Below are positions 50,809 through 60,621 of a stretch of DNA of 64,000 bases, piece after piece. Both the position numbers and the translations under genes were made by a program. The notes below the pieces were generated by a model. The model was not told the DNA's origin. It made no database searches and was given only the letters and a program-made list of their open reading frames with translations. The DNA is from Pseudoalteromonas sp. XI10 (GTDB lineage Bacteria; Pseudomonadota; Gammaproteobacteria; Enterobacterales; Alteromonadaceae), in NCBI RefSeq assembly GCF_001469895.1, contig NZ_LOPY01000050.1:62001-126000 (forward strand). Reading direction: 5' to 3'. The first letter of the stretch is position 1. Each line of letters opens with the position of its first letter.

Positions 50809-51660
50809 ATGCAATCAATCACTGAAATCAAATCGTTACGCAGCCAAATCAAAGCTTGGCGTCAAGCAGGCCTGAGCATAGCGCTTGTGCCTACCATGGG
50901 CAATTTACACCAAGGTCACTTTTCACTTGTTGAAAAAGCCAAAACATTGGCTGATAAAGTGGTTGTAAGTATCTTTGTAAACCCGATGCAATTCGGTGCC
51001 AATGAAGACCTAGATAGTTACCCGCGTACACTAAACGAAGATAAACAAGGTTTAGCAGATCTTGGTACTGATATTGTGTTTACCCCATCCGTTGAAACGA
51101 TTTACCCAAATGGTTTAGGCGAGCAAAGCTTTGTCGATGTACCGGGTGTTTCTATGGGTTACTGTGGTGGCTCGCGTCCAGGTCACTTCAAAGGCGTTGC
51201 AACCGTTGTCACTAAGCTATTTAATTTAGTACAACCTGACTTTGCTTGTTTTGGTGAAAAAGACTTTCAGCAGCTACAGGTTATTAAAACCATGACGCGC
51301 GACCTATCTATTCCAGTTGAAATTATTGGCGTACCTACTTGCCGCGAAATCTCTGGTTTAGCAATGAGCTCTCGTAATGGCTATTTATCTGATGAGCAAA
51401 AAAACACCGCAAAAGTACTGTTTGCCACACTAAATAATACTGCAACTGCACTTAAACAAGGCAGCGCAGACATTGCAGCACTTGAGGCAGATGCAAAATT
51501 ACAGCTTGAAAAGGCAGGACTAAAACCTGACTATTATTCGATTGCAGAGCGCTCAACACTAAAGCCAGCCACCGCGGCTGATAAACAACTTGTTATTTTA
51601 GCTGCAGCTTATTTAGGCTCAGTGCGTTTAATTGACAATTTACAAGTTGAGCTGGATTAA
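50809..51660 (+). CDS. panC: pantothenate synthetase
   Basis: The 283-residue enzyme joins pantoate and beta-alanine with ATP. Motifs are [15 protein letters not shown] (the HxGH nucleotide-binding signature), [36 protein letters not shown] and the KMSKS-like MSSRNGYL. Length is standard. It abuts panB. panD is not in the window. A small lipoprotein gene follows. Confidence 0.96.
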   Translation: MQSITEIKSLRSQIKAWRQAGLSIALVPTMGNLHQGHFSLVEKAKTLADKVVVSIFVNPMQFGANEDLDSYPRTLNEDKQGLADLGTDIVFTPSVETIYPNGLGEQSFVDVPGVSMGYCGGSRPGHFKGVATVVTKLFNLVQPDFACFGEKDFQQLQVIKTMTRDLSIPVEIIGVPTCREISGLAMSSRNGYLSDEQKNTAKVLFATLNNTATALKQGSADIAALEADAKLQLEKAGLKPDYYSIAERSTLKPATAADKQLVILAAAYLGSVRLIDNLQVELD

Positions 51661-51717
51661 ATAGCAACAATCTGGGTAAGATGGACTGCAAAGAAAAGAC
51701 ATAAACTAGGGATAAGC

Positions 51718-51957
51718 ATGAAAAAACTACCAGCAATTGCAGCAACATTGTTTGCTATGACATTACTGTCTGCCTGCTCAAGCAAAATTGACAACCCAGA
51801 AATGCAGCAATGTGCTCAGCAAAACTACCAATGCGAAGCAAGCTGTGAACAACAAAGCACTGCTGATGGCTTAGTTCATAAAGTCTGTAGCAACAAGTGC
51901 ATTGAAGCTTACAACCAATGTAAAGCTAATGCAGAAAAATTAGGTGAAGTTAAATAA
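51718..51957 (+). CDS. small cysteine-rich lipoprotein
   Basis: The 79-residue protein has a lipoprotein signal (lipobox LSAC) and a mature part with five or six cysteines in spaced pairs (QCAQQNYQCEASC, VCSNKCIEAYNQC), which suggests disulfide-linked helices like small periplasmic CHCH-type proteins. The C-terminus is charged. It lies 57 bases after panC and may be transcribed with it, but no functional link is apparent. The family is not recognised. Confidence 0.65.
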   Translation: MKKLPAIAATLFAMTLLSACSSKIDNPEMQQCAQQNYQCEASCEQQSTADGLVHKVCSNKCIEAYNQCKANAEKLGEVK

Positions 51958-52303
51958 CAACGACTCGCTTTTTAAGGCACTGAAAACCTATTCGGTGCCT
52001 ACACTCCCCCTCCCGATTACAATTTCGCTTTCACAATTAAGCCTCTGGTAATTTTGTTCATATTTTTGTTTATCCTTTAAGCTATTCATATTAGGGCAAG
52101 CTTTCGTTCATTAAACTTCTCCATATTGGTGACGAATAAACAACTGCAACCGTGTAATTGTTTCTCACTAATTTCAAAATTTTACTCTTCGCATTTAGCT
52201 GCACCAACTCAAAGCCATTGAGATTATTAGTTTTTATTTTGGGTCCAGCAATTGCTATGAGATATGAAAGAATTAACGTGATTTACGGCTAAAGGAAAAT
52301 TGA
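51958..52303 (+). promoter_or_regulatory. upstream region of opgG, no distinct motif
   Basis: The 346 bases before opgG should contain its promoter. A stem AGGCACTG/CGGTGCCT at 51975-52000 follows the lipoprotein gene but lacks a T run, so it is not a standard terminator. AAGGAAAA lies seven bases before the opgG ATG. I see no ORF, operator or RNA structure I can name. Confidence 0.35.
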
Positions 52304-54022
52304 ATGAAACCAGAAACCCGAACTAAGCTCTTCAGCGCTATCAAAAAGAAGACCTTCTTGGGCGTATTATTAGCCATCAGCGCAGGTCATAGTTACGCAG
52401 TTGAAGACCCAGAGCAGCCAAAAGCAACTGAAACAGAACAAACAGCCGCAGAGGTTCAAGCATCCGAAAATGAAAAACAGCAAGTAAAGGATACTGCTGC
52501 TGTTGAGCTTAAGCCTGCAATGATCACGATTCCAGAAGAAAAGCTATTTGAAGTTATTACTGCACGTGCGAAAAAATTAGCCTCTGAGCCTTATGTAGCT
52601 CCAAAAGATCTTGAACTTGAGGCGCTCACAAGCATCAATTACCAAGACTATCGTGCAATCCGTTTTCGTACTGAGCAAGCAATTTGGAAAGATCAAAGCC
52701 TTTATGAAATGCAGCTATTCCACCCAGGCTTTTTATATCGCTCACCGGTTGCAATTAATACTCTTGAGCAAAATGCCGAAGTAAAAAGTTTACCTTTTAA
52801 AACGGATTACTACCGTTATGACGCGACCGCTGCGCCATTAGAGCAAGAGATTAGTACTGCTATTGCCAATACGCAACTTGGCCATGCTGGCTTTCGTTTG
52901 CATTTCCCACTAAATAACAATGAGTACAAAGACGAAGTGGCGGTGTTCCAAGGTGCTTCTTATTTTCGTTTAGTTGGCCCGCATCAAGTATATGGTCTGT
53001 CAGCTCGTGGTCTTGCAGTTGATACAGCATTGAGCTCAGGCGAAGAGTTTCCTGTTTTCAAAGAGTTCTGGTTAGTAAAACCTGCACCCGAAGATACTAC
53101 CATCGTGCTCTATGCATTATTAGATAGCCCTTCAGTGTCGGGAGCCTATCGTTTTGAACTAACACCTTCTACTAACACTGAAGTAAAAACCGAGATGCAA
53201 ATTTTTGCCCGTAAAGACATTAAAAAGCTTGGTATAGCCCCGCTAACAAGTATGTTTTACCACGGTGAAAATAGTACTAAGTTTTTTGATGATTACCGCC
53301 CTGAAGTACATGATTCTGATGGCCTATTAATGCAATCAGAACAAGGCCAATGGATTTGGCGTGCACTGAATAACCCGAAGAAATTGAGCGTGACTTCGTT
53401 TAGCTACGAGAACCCTAAAGGCTTTGGTTTAGCACAGCGAGACCGAGATTTTAATAACTACCTTGATACCGAGGCGCATTATCACAACCGCCCGAGCATG
53501 TGGATAGAGCCAGTGGGTAATTGGGGTAAAGGGCGTGTTGAGTTAGTAGAGATCCCTACAGATACCGAAACCAACGACAATATTGTTAGCTACTGGGTGC
53601 CAGAGCAGCCAATGAAAGCTGGTGACAGCTTAAGCTTTAGTTACAAGCTGTCGACTTTCAATGCCACGCTTGCAACTCAAGATAAAGCGAGTGTGTTAAG
53701 AACCCGAATTGGTAGTGCAGCATTACCTGGTGAAGACAATCCACCACCAAAAAGCCACCGCCAATTTACCGTTGATTTTAGTGGCGAAACCATTAATCAA
53801 CTATCAGCTAATTTTGCTATGCAAGCGGATCTTACACTCTCTGCTGGGCAAATAAGCGATAAAACGGTACAGCAATTACCAAACAATCAAGGATGGCGCG
53901 TAGCATTTAAAGTTGCGCCAGAGGGAGATAAGCCTGTTGATATGCGCTTATCGTTAAAACTACGTGATAAAGAAATCAGCGAGGTATGGAGCTATGTCTG
54001 GTATCCAAACGACGTCCAATAG
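52304..54022 (+). CDS. opgG: periplasmic glucan biosynthesis protein OpgG
   Basis: The 572-residue protein has a signal peptide (ending HSYAVED), a Glu/Gln-rich linker, then a beta-sandwich OpgG domain (YRAIRFRTEQAIWKDQSLYE, LHFPLNNNEYKDEVAVFQGASYFR). It acts in the periplasm on osmoregulated glucan backbones, adding or processing beta-1,6 branches. The 60-residue acidic linker after the signal is longer than in E. coli. The end overlaps the start of opgH. Confidence 0.95.
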   Translation: MKPETRTKLFSAIKKKTFLGVLLAISAGHSYAVEDPEQPKATETEQTAAEVQASENEKQQVKDTAAVELKPAMITIPEEKLFEVITARAKKLASEPYVAPKDLELEALTSINYQDYRAIRFRTEQAIWKDQSLYEMQLFHPGFLYRSPVAINTLEQNAEVKSLPFKTDYYRYDATAAPLEQEISTAIANTQLGHAGFRLHFPLNNNEYKDEVAVFQGASYFRLVGPHQVYGLSARGLAVDTALSSGEEFPVFKEFWLVKPAPEDTTIVLYALLDSPSVSGAYRFELTPSTNTEVKTEMQIFARKDIKKLGIAPLTSMFYHGENSTKFFDDYRPEVHDSDGLLMQSEQGQWIWRALNNPKKLSVTSFSYENPKGFGLAQRDRDFNNYLDTEAHYHNRPSMWIEPVGNWGKGRVELVEIPTDTETNDNIVSYWVPEQPMKAGDSLSFSYKLSTFNATLATQDKASVLRTRIGSAALPGEDNPPPKSHRQFTVDFSGETINQLSANFAMQADLTLSAGQISDKTVQQLPNNQGWRVAFKVAPEGDKPVDMRLSLKLRDKEISEVWSYVWYPNDVQ

Positions 54023-55976
54023 TAAAGCATTAAAGGCAACAGCAATGCCATTTAAGAAAACCCGCGCTTGGCTTTTTTCGAGCCTAGCACTTGCCATTAC
54101 CGCCTATGGCGTGTGGATCATGTTCGATATTTTAAATTCTAACGGCATGACACCGCTTGAGTACGCTTTACTGGCATTATTTACAGTTACCTTCGCGTGG
54201 ATTGTTACAGCCTTTTGTAGTGGCTGTATGGGCTTCATCCTGCAATTATTTCGTATTGACCCGTTGACCTTAAAACGTCAAAAGCCAATCGAGATTAATC
54301 AGCATGCCTTGAGCCAAACTAAAACTGCCATTGTTATGCCTATCTACAACGAAGATACAGAGCGTGTCATCGCCGGTTTTGAAGTAAGTTTACGCTCGCT
54401 GGCTAAAACAGGGCAAATGCCGCATTACGACTTTTACTTGCTAAGTGATACGCAAAACCCTGAAATTGCACGTAATGAACTTAAAGCGTGGAATGCACTT
54501 ACTGAGCGCTTAGGTGATTTAGCAAAGCATACTTTTTATCGTCGCCGTGAAGATAATAAACACCGTAAAGTAGGTAACTTAACTGATTTTTGTGAACGTT
54601 GGGGCAGCCAGTACGATCACATGATTGTGCTTGATGCCGATAGCATTATGACAGGTCAGTGTATGCTTGAACTGACTTCTAGCATGATCAACAATCCAAA
54701 ATCAGGTTTGATCCAAACGATCCCTATTCCGGTTCGCCAAGACACGTTTTTTGGTCGCTTTTTACAGTTTGCATCAATTTTATATAGCCCAATGCTGGCA
54801 ACTGGTTCTGCTTTTTGGCAAACAAACCAAGCAAACTACTGGGGCCACAATGCGATTATTCGCGTTGAAGCATTCACAAAGTGCTGCGGCCTACCTGTTC
54901 TAAAAGGTAATGCCCCATTTGGTGGTGAGATCTTAAGTCATGACTTTGTAGAAGCTTCTCTGCTACACCGCAGTGGTTGGGATGTGTTACTGCTTAGCGA
55001 TGTTGAAGGCAGTTACGAAGAAGTACCAAGTAACATTCTCGATTACGCGATTCGTGATAGACGTTGGGTGCAAGGTAATATCCAGCATTTAGGTTTACTG
55101 CCTAAATCAGGTCTTAAGCTAATGAGTAAAATGCACTTTTTATTTGGTGCCACAGCGTATATTTCATCGTTGATTTGGTTATCTATGCTGGCATTAAGTA
55201 CCTTAGATGCAGTAACTCGTGCACTTAATAGCGACGTATACTTTAATCATGCTTATCAACTTTTCCCAACCTGGCAAATTGCCAAAACGGATTTAATTGA
55301 TTCGTTGTTATTTATTACAGCTGTATTGTTGTTACTGCCTAAATTAATGGGCGTAATTGTGACTTTAGTGCATCGTAATAAAGCCTTTGGCGGTACGATG
55401 AAGTTAATTACCGGTTCACTCATCGAAACTATTTTTGCGATTGTGATTGCCCCTTTAATGATGGTATTTCATAGCTATTTTGTCGTGTGCGTATTTTTAG
55501 GCAAAAAAGTTAGCTGGGATGCACAGCCTCGTGAAGGCAGAATGGTGCCGTGGAAAGAAGCGATTGGTTATACGTTATTTTCGACTATTACTGCGATTAT
55601 TTGGGGTTCGGTTGCCTACTATTACACCCCGACTTTCTTTTGGTGGTTATCACCTATTCTAGTAGGCCTTATTTTAGCAGCGCCAATTGTACGCTACTCA
55701 AGCAGCATCGGCTTAGGTATGAAAATGCGAAAAATGGGTTTATTTTTATGTCCAAGTGAAGTTGAAAACGATGATACCTTAGCGGCACTTCGTGCACATG
55801 AACAAGAAATTGGCTTGCCAAAAGATGAGCACGCCGACTTTAGTGTGCCTGCACTACCTAATGCATACCCAACGGTAATGCCTATTCAAAGCTTTAAGGC
55901 ACCCTCGGGTAAAAAGCGCAAGCAAGTACGTATTGCTCAGCAACGTATTAAAGCCAAGCTCTTTGCCAAAAGCTAA
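53994..55976 (+). CDS. opgH: glucan glucosyltransferase OpgH
   Basis: The inner-membrane enzyme (660 residues from this start) polymerises glucose from UDP-glucose into periplasmic glucans. It has several membrane helices and a GT2 domain with AIVMPIYNEDTERV, DADSIMTG and the RDRRWVQGN motif (QxxRW-type). The frame extends to 53964; I chose ATG 53994 (GAGG nine bases upstream), giving a 29-base overlap with opgG. An ATG at 54045, after AAAGG, is a serious alternative. It ends in a bidirectional terminator. Confidence 0.93.
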   Translation: MSGIQTTSNSKALKATAMPFKKTRAWLFSSLALAITAYGVWIMFDILNSNGMTPLEYALLALFTVTFAWIVTAFCSGCMGFILQLFRIDPLTLKRQKPIEINQHALSQTKTAIVMPIYNEDTERVIAGFEVSLRSLAKTGQMPHYDFYLLSDTQNPEIARNELKAWNALTERLGDLAKHTFYRRREDNKHRKVGNLTDFCERWGSQYDHMIVLDADSIMTGQCMLELTSSMINNPKSGLIQTIPIPVRQDTFFGRFLQFASILYSPMLATGSAFWQTNQANYWGHNAIIRVEAFTKCCGLPVLKGNAPFGGEILSHDFVEASLLHRSGWDVLLLSDVEGSYEEVPSNILDYAIRDRRWVQGNIQHLGLLPKSGLKLMSKMHFLFGATAYISSLIWLSMLALSTLDAVTRALNSDVYFNHAYQLFPTWQIAKTDLIDSLLFITAVLLLLPKLMGVIVTLVHRNKAFGGTMKLITGSLIETIFAIVIAPLMMVFHSYFVVCVFLGKKVSWDAQPREGRMVPWKEAIGYTLFSTITAIIWGSVAYYYTPTFFWWLSPILVGLILAAPIVRYSSSIGLGMKMRKMGLFLCPSEVENDDTLAALRAHEQEIGLPKDEHADFSVPALPNAYPTVMPIQSFKAPSGKKRKQVRIAQQRIKAKLFAKS

Positions 55977-55980
55977 ACGA

Positions 55981-56007
55981 AAAAAAACCGCTCAATGAGC
56001 GGTTTTT
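55981..56007. terminator. bidirectional terminator between opgH and pstS
   Basis: ACCGCTC (55986-55992) pairs with GAGCGGT (55996-56002), flanked by AAAAA and TTTTTT, so it can act for both opgH (plus) and pstS (minus). Confidence 0.88.
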
Positions 56008-56028
56008 TCATCTATGTCTGTATGGTTG

Positions 56029-56997
56029 TTACAGAAGGCCTAGCTTTTTAAGTTCAGCCATTGCCATTTTGCCTGAAAGTGGCACATAACCATCTTTCTC
56101 AACAATTTTTTGACCATCTACAGAAAGAACCATTTTTAAGAACTCTGCATCGATTGGTGAAAGCGGCTTGTTAGGGTGCTTGTTCACATAAACGTATAAG
56201 AAACGAGATAGTGGGTATTTACCTGTTGCTACGTTTTCTAATGTTGCATCAACAAAGTTGTCGCCTTTCTTAGAAAGTGGAACTGTGCGTACACCTGATG
56301 TTTTATAACCAATACCTGAGTAACCAATCGCGTTCACTGAAGAAGAGATTGACTGTACTACAGATGCAGAACCAGGTTGTTCGTTTACGTTGTTACGGAA
56401 GTCACCTTTACAAAGAGCTTTCTTCTTGAAGTAACCGTAAGTACCTGATACTGAGTTACGACCGTAAAGCTGGATATCTTTTGCAGCCCAATCACCCTCA
56501 AGACCTACTTCGCTCCAACGATTAACTTGTTCACTTGCACCACATTTACGTGTAGAAGAGAAAATCGCATCAACTTGGTCAATACGTAAACCTTTGATTG
56601 GGTTATCTTTGTGTACGAATACAGCTAGAGCATCGATTGCAACGCGAACTTCAGTTGGCTTGTAGCCGTAACGCTTTTCGAATGCTTCGATTTCTTTTGA
56701 CTTCATACGACGGCTCATTGGGCCGAAGTTTGCTGTACCTTCAGTTAATGCTGGAGGAGCAGTTGAAGAACCCGCTGCTTGGATTTGAATGTTTACGTTT
56801 GGATAGAAGCGTTTGTACTCTTCTGCCCAGAACGTCATCATGTTTGCAAGAGTGTCAGAACCTACAGATGAGAAGTTACCAGAGATACCACTTGTTTTAG
56901 TGTACTCAGGCATATCTTTATCAACTGCAGCTGCTTGTGCTGATACAAATGTTGTTACAGCCACACCCATTGCGGCAACGAGATTTTTGAATTTCAT
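56029..56997 (-). CDS. pstS: phosphate ABC transporter substrate-binding protein PstS
   Basis: The 322-residue protein has a signal peptide (ending AQAAAVD) and a phosphate-binding fold: [12 protein letters not shown] with the Ser/Asp anion ligands, [23 protein letters not shown] and [15 protein letters not shown]. It captures phosphate in the periplasm for PstCAB. It follows phoB and phoR on the same strand and has its own Pho boxes at 57048-57097. No pstC, pstA, pstB or phoU is adjacent; a terminator and opgH follow. Confidence 0.94.
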   Translation of the reverse strand: MKFKNLVAAMGVAVTTFVSAQAAAVDKDMPEYTKTSGISGNFSSVGSDTLANMMTFWAEEYKRFYPNVNIQIQAAGSSTAPPALTEGTANFGPMSRRMKSKEIEAFEKRYGYKPTEVRVAIDALAVFVHKDNPIKGLRIDQVDAIFSSTRKCGASEQVNRWSEVGLEGDWAAKDIQLYGRNSVSGTYGYFKKKALCKGDFRNNVNEQPGSASVVQSISSSVNAIGYSGIGYKTSGVRTVPLSKKGDNFVDATLENVATGKYPLSRFLYVYVNKHPNKPLSPIDAEFLKMVLSVDGQKIVEKDGYVPLSGKMAMAELKKLGLL

Positions 56998-57047
56998 AGG
57001 GGTTACTCCGATTTGTTCGTCCCATTTCCTAACTGCGGTCTACTCTA

Positions 57048-57097
57048 ATGACACTAGATGACAGTTAGATTACCCTTAAATGACATTTTTATGACTT
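57048..57097 (-). promoter_or_regulatory. Pho boxes upstream of pstS
   Basis: On the minus strand, heptamers like CTGTCAT recur with a 10-11 bp period: AAGTCAT (57091-57097), ATGTCAT (57080-57086), a degenerate unit near 57069, CTGTCAT (57058-57064) and GTGTCAT (57048-57054). The first pair with AAAA spacer is a near-consensus 7-4-7 Pho box. They begin inside the last codon of phoR and lie 50-100 bases before pstS. Confidence 0.8.
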
Positions 57098-58420
57098 TGC
57101 AGTTTTTTTGGTATTACCTGCAATACGCACGACTTTTTCGCTACCAAATGCAAACGCAAAGGTCGAGCCTTGTCCTAATTTACTGCTGATATCTAAACGA
57201 CTATCATGCCTTGTAAGTACATGTTTTGTAATTGCTAAACCTAGCCCAGACCCACCTGTCGTACGGCTACGAGCTTTATCTACACGATAAAAACGCTCGG
57301 TTAAACGGTTAATATGCTCTGCGGCAATACCATCACCATTATCAGTCACACTAAATGCGGCTTGGTTATTTTTAAGCTGCCAATCAACCACAATCTTGCC
57401 ACCTGGCTTGGTGTAATGAATGGCATTAAAAACAAGGTTAGAAAAGGCACTACGTAATTCGTCTTCGGCCCCTTTAATGTCTAAGCTCGCATCAACATTA
57501 AAAATAAGCTCATGGCCTTTGTCCTGGTTTAATGACTGTGCTTCGGTTTGAATATAGGTAAGTAGCTGCGGTACATTGACAGGCTTATCGTTATCTTGAC
57601 GACGTGCCCCTTCAATACGCGACAAAGACAGTAATTGATTGACCAAGCTATCCATACGCTTACATTGCTCAAGCATGGTTGTTTGCGCTTTTTGCCACAT
57701 TGCAGGAGGTGGTAAGCTATCTGAATCAAGCATCTCTAAGTAACCGGTTACCACAGTAAGCGGTGTTCTCAGCTCATGAGAAACATTGGCCACAAAGTCT
57801 TTACGCATCTGCTCAAGTTGCTTTAAGCGAGTAACATCACGCACCACCATCATCAACTGTGAACTTGCATAGGGCATAACACGAAACTCTAAGGTTTGAT
57901 CGTAGCTGTGGCCACCGTCAAGCTCGAGCGGTTCATCGAAACAGGCTTTATGCATGTACTTTGCAAACTTAGGATCGCGAATAAGATTATCTAAGCGTTG
58001 TCCATGATCGGTAGGCCACTGTAACCCTAAAACCTTTAAAGCCAATTGGTTACACCAAATAATGCTAAGATCTTTTTGTAATACGACAACCGCATCAGGC
58101 ACAGCCTCGGCGCCGTCACGAAAGCGGCGTATTAAGTCTGCCAATTCATTGCGTTTTTTGCGGTTGCGGTGTTGTAAATGATAGATCCCTTCAAAGACTT
58201 GTTCCCACGCCCCCTCCCCTTCGGGTGGGTTAAAACTACGTTGATTAAGGAGCCAATCACTGAGGCGATATAATTGATGATAATGCCAAATTAAAAGTGC
58301 AAAAGAGCCTAAAAATAAAAGCAAAAAAGGCGCACCTACAAGTACGCCAACTAATAACAAGGGTAAGAAATACATAAACAGGCGTTTTGCTAACGCCTGT
58401 TTATTCACTACTCGATACAT
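57089..58420 (-). CDS. phoR: phosphate regulon sensor kinase PhoR
   Basis: The 443-residue kinase has N-terminal membrane helices (about 12-47), a PAS domain (about 100-200; DAVVVLQKDLSIIWCNQLALKVLG), H box VANVSHELRTPLTVV with His215, and an ATPase domain (LVFNAIHYTKPGGKI, DNGDGI, SGLGLAITKHVL). It phosphorylates PhoB under phosphate limitation. No periplasmic domain of size is present, as in other PhoR proteins that sense through the Pst system. It lies 56 bases after phoB. Confidence 0.94.
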   Translation of the reverse strand: MYRVVNKQALAKRLFMYFLPLLLVGVLVGAPFLLLFLGSFALLIWHYHQLYRLSDWLLNQRSFNPPEGEGAWEQVFEGIYHLQHRNRKKRNELADLIRRFRDGAEAVPDAVVVLQKDLSIIWCNQLALKVLGLQWPTDHGQRLDNLIRDPKFAKYMHKACFDEPLELDGGHSYDQTLEFRVMPYASSQLMMVVRDVTRLKQLEQMRKDFVANVSHELRTPLTVVTGYLEMLDSDSLPPPAMWQKAQTTMLEQCKRMDSLVNQLLSLSRIEGARRQDNDKPVNVPQLLTYIQTEAQSLNQDKGHELIFNVDASLDIKGAEDELRSAFSNLVFNAIHYTKPGGKIVVDWQLKNNQAAFSVTDNGDGIAAEHINRLTERFYRVDKARSRTTGGSGLGLAITKHVLTRHDSRLDISSKLGQGSTFAFAFGSEKVVRIAGNTKKTAKS

Positions 58421-58476
58421 ACACTCACTTTACCTTAAGTATGTAAATTAGCTTGTTAAGGTCATTGCTATGACAC

Positions 58477-59166
58477 TTATAATTTACTTGAAAAACGATA
58501 GCCTGCACCGCGAACGGTTTGCACTAAACGGTCATGCCCTAATGGTGCAATCGCTTTACGTAGACGACGAATATGTACATCAACAGTACGGTCTTCTACA
58601 TATACATTTGTTCCCCATACATGATCAAGTAATTGTTCACGGCTGTAAACACGTTCAGGATGCGTCATGAAGAAATGTAGTAATCTAAATTCAGTAGGCC
58701 CCATATCTAATTCACTACCTTCTGATGTTACACGGTGTGAGATTGGGTCAAGGCGTAAGCCATGAACTTCAATGGCTTCTTCTAATGAGGTTGGTGAAAC
58801 ACGGCGAATAACCGCTTTAATGCGCGCCATTAATTCTTTAGGAGAAAATGGTTTGGTTACGTAATCATCAGCACCTACTTCAAGGCCGCGTACTTTGTCT
58901 TCTTCTTCACCGCGAGCAGTCAGCATAATGATAGGGATCTGACGAGTATATTCGTTTTGCTTAAATTTCTTAGCAATTTGAATACCGCTACCACCAGGTA
59001 ACATCCAATCTAATAAAACCATATCTGGGTATGGTTCAACCATAGCTTCAATCGCAGAGTCATAATCTTCTGCTTCAATTGCTTGAAAACCATTTTGCTC
59101 TAAAACAAAAACCAGCATCTCTCTGATAGGCGCTTCGTCATCGACGACTAGTACTTTACGTGACAT
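58477..59166 (-). CDS. phoB: phosphate regulon response regulator PhoB
   Basis: The 229-residue OmpR-type regulator has VDDE, phosphoacceptor Asp53 ([11 protein letters not shown]), MLTARGEE and [10 protein letters not shown] in the receiver domain, and a winged helix ([26 protein letters not shown] is cut here as typical; [12 protein letters not shown]). Residues and length match E. coli PhoB. It is preceded by Pho-box repeats, so it should be autoregulated. phoR and pstS follow on the same strand. Confidence 0.95.
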   Translation of the reverse strand: MSRKVLVVDDEAPIREMLVFVLEQNGFQAIEAEDYDSAIEAMVEPYPDMVLLDWMLPGGSGIQIAKKFKQNEYTRQIPIIMLTARGEEEDKVRGLEVGADDYVTKPFSPKELMARIKAVIRRVSPTSLEEAIEVHGLRLDPISHRVTSEGSELDMGPTEFRLLHFFMTHPERVYSREQLLDHVWGTNVYVEDRTVDVHIRRLRKAIAPLGHDRLVQTVRGAGYRFSSKL

Positions 59167-59206
59167 TCCAATTTATCTCTTTCGTTAGCGAACTGGTTTC
59201 ATTATT

Positions 59207-59234
59207 ATGACTAAGTATGACATTTTTATGAAAG
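59207..59234 (-). promoter_or_regulatory. Pho box upstream of phoB
   Basis: On the minus strand CTTTCAT (59228-59234), AAAA spacer and ATGTCAT (59217-59223) form a near-consensus Pho box, followed by a third unit TAGTCAT (59207-59213). The same CATAAAAATGTCAT core occurs before pstS. It is about 40-68 bases before the phoB ATG. Confidence 0.75.
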
Positions 59235-59249
59235 TCTAACGAGTAATTG

Positions 59250-59296
59250 AAAAAGCGCAAAAGAATCAATGCAAAAATAGCTATTTTTTACGCTTA
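59250..59296 (-). terminator. possible terminator of the porin gene
   Basis: AAGCGCAAAA (59253-59262) can pair with TTTTACGCTT (59286-59295) with one G-T pair; on the minus strand CTTTTTC follows. The loop is long (23 bases) and contains the palindrome AAAAATAGCTATTTTT. Confidence 0.4.
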
Positions 59297-59312
59297 AATA
59301 GTAAATTTCGGA

Positions 59313-60263
59313 TTAAAAGTCATACCTTAAAGTGACTGCAAGATGATCTTCATCATCATTATTATCTAGTGAAAATTGCGTATACCACATATACATACGT
59401 GCTTGTTTTGACAGGCTTCGTTCAACCCCAATAGAAGTACCACTCCCTGAATCTTTCAACTTACCAAAGCTGCCATCAGTATCTTGGTATTGCGCCAATA
59501 ATTTATATTTATCGATTTTGTAAGATGCGCTCACTAAAAAGCCATCTTCTTTATCGGAACCTGTAACTTTTTCGCTTTGTTGATACATACCGCCTAAGGT
59601 TAAATCGCCTAATTTACCTTGCGCCGTAAACCGCGTTGTATCATAACCGGCTACTTTACTGTCGTGGGCAACACTAACAAAGTAAGGCGTTTTCTTAAAT
59701 TTACTATCACCATACATAAATGCCGCAGAAACACCGGTTTCTTCATCCTGTTTGGAGTTATCTTCAGCAATGTAAGTGACCACAAATTGCATATTGCCGA
59801 CAATTGGCGAACTATAATGAACCACATCGCCAAGGCGATTTTCACCATTGAACAAAGCTTTAACATCACCATTAAAGTCGTTCATTAAATCAACCTTACC
59901 TTGCGATTTTTTTAACGCGGTATCGTGTCGACCAAGCACTACCTGCCCATAACTGCCTTGTAGACCAACATATTGATTACGAGCGGTAATATTCTCTTCT
60001 GTTTTACCATCGCTATCTTGATCAGCCGCATTTACTGCAAATTCAAACTTATATACGGCTTTTAAACCATCACTTATTTCACCGCTGCCTCTGATCCCCA
60101 TACGTGAGTTATAGCTCTCAATAGAAGTTTCATTACCATCGCCAGTGTCGCTATTAGCAACCCCTAAATGGGCCCGACCATACACATCTACAGCTTCGGC
60201 AGCACTATGAAAAGAAATAATGCACATTGCAAAGCTCGACAACATCATGGCAGGTTTATTCAT
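59313..60263 (-). CDS. general porin, 16-strand outer-membrane type
   Basis: The 316-residue protein has a signal peptide (MNKPAMMLSSFAMCIISFHS), then VDVYGRAHLGV, the typical first strand of Gram-negative porins, SRMGIRGSGEI, AVYKFEF and the constriction-loop-like QYVGLQGSYGQVVLGRHD, and ends in VTLRYDF with the outer-membrane C-terminal Phe. I chose ATG 60263, nine bases after GAGG; the frame is open 33 codons further but without signal-peptide character. It sits upstream of phoB, so a role in phosphate uptake is possible, but its own upstream region has no Pho box; it has a GATC repeat array instead. Confidence 0.88.
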   Translation of the reverse strand: MNKPAMMLSSFAMCIISFHSAAEAVDVYGRAHLGVANSDTGDGNETSIESYNSRMGIRGSGEISDGLKAVYKFEFAVNAADQDSDGKTEENITARNQYVGLQGSYGQVVLGRHDTALKKSQGKVDLMNDFNGDVKALFNGENRLGDVVHYSSPIVGNMQFVVTYIAEDNSKQDEETGVSAAFMYGDSKFKKTPYFVSVAHDSKVAGYDTTRFTAQGKLGDLTLGGMYQQSEKVTGSDKEDGFLVSASYKIDKYKLLAQYQDTDGSFGKLKDSGSGTSIGVERSLSKQARMYMWYTQFSLDNNDDEDHLAVTLRYDF

Positions 60264-60356
60264 GGTAGCGATCCTCAATTTAAGCAATAACTTAAAAATC
60301 GAACATAAAGGGCTTTTGGTCAAGGCGAGGAGGAGATATTTCACATAAAAATCACG

Positions 60357-60613
60357 GATCACTGATCTACCAACTTAATCAGATCAGGATCAGGTTTTTA
60401 CTAAGAAGATCAACTTCAGATCAGTTTTTTACTTAGAGAATAAGATAACTTGTTGATTTAATGTTAAGGCGCTCAGCAATTCGTTTAAAAGATGAGCAAA
60501 GAAAAGCCTGTGATCAGTATACAACTAGTAAAATAATGATCCGTGAAAGCTAAGGTTAGTAAAACAGTGATCCTGAAAAACACGAGTAAGTATATCGCTG
60601 ATCCGCCTTGATC
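60357..60613. repeat. 31-bp-periodic inverted repeat array rich in GATC
   Basis: Eleven GATC sites lie in 257 bases. Left half: GATC at 60357, 60388 and 60419, exactly 31 bp apart; right half: 60538, 60569 and 60600, again 31 bp apart. The motif TAGTAAAAnnnTGATCC occurs on the plus strand at 60526-60542 and 60557-60573, and inverted at 60387-60405 (GGATCAGGTTTTTACTAAG) and 60418-60436 (AGATCAGTTTTTTACTTAG). The left edge is about 95 bases before the porin start codon. No ORF lies in it. Confidence 0.8.
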
Positions 60614-60621
60614 GAATCATA

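Noticed and set aside
51975..52000. Terminator after the small lipoprotein gene
   Set aside because: The stem is present but neither strand has a following T run.
60357..60613. CRISPR array or replication origin in the GATC repeat region
   Set aside because: Repeats are degenerate with no unique spacers of constant sequence class, so it is not CRISPR. GATC clustering recalls oriC, but I see no DnaA boxes (TTATCCACA) or replication gene nearby.
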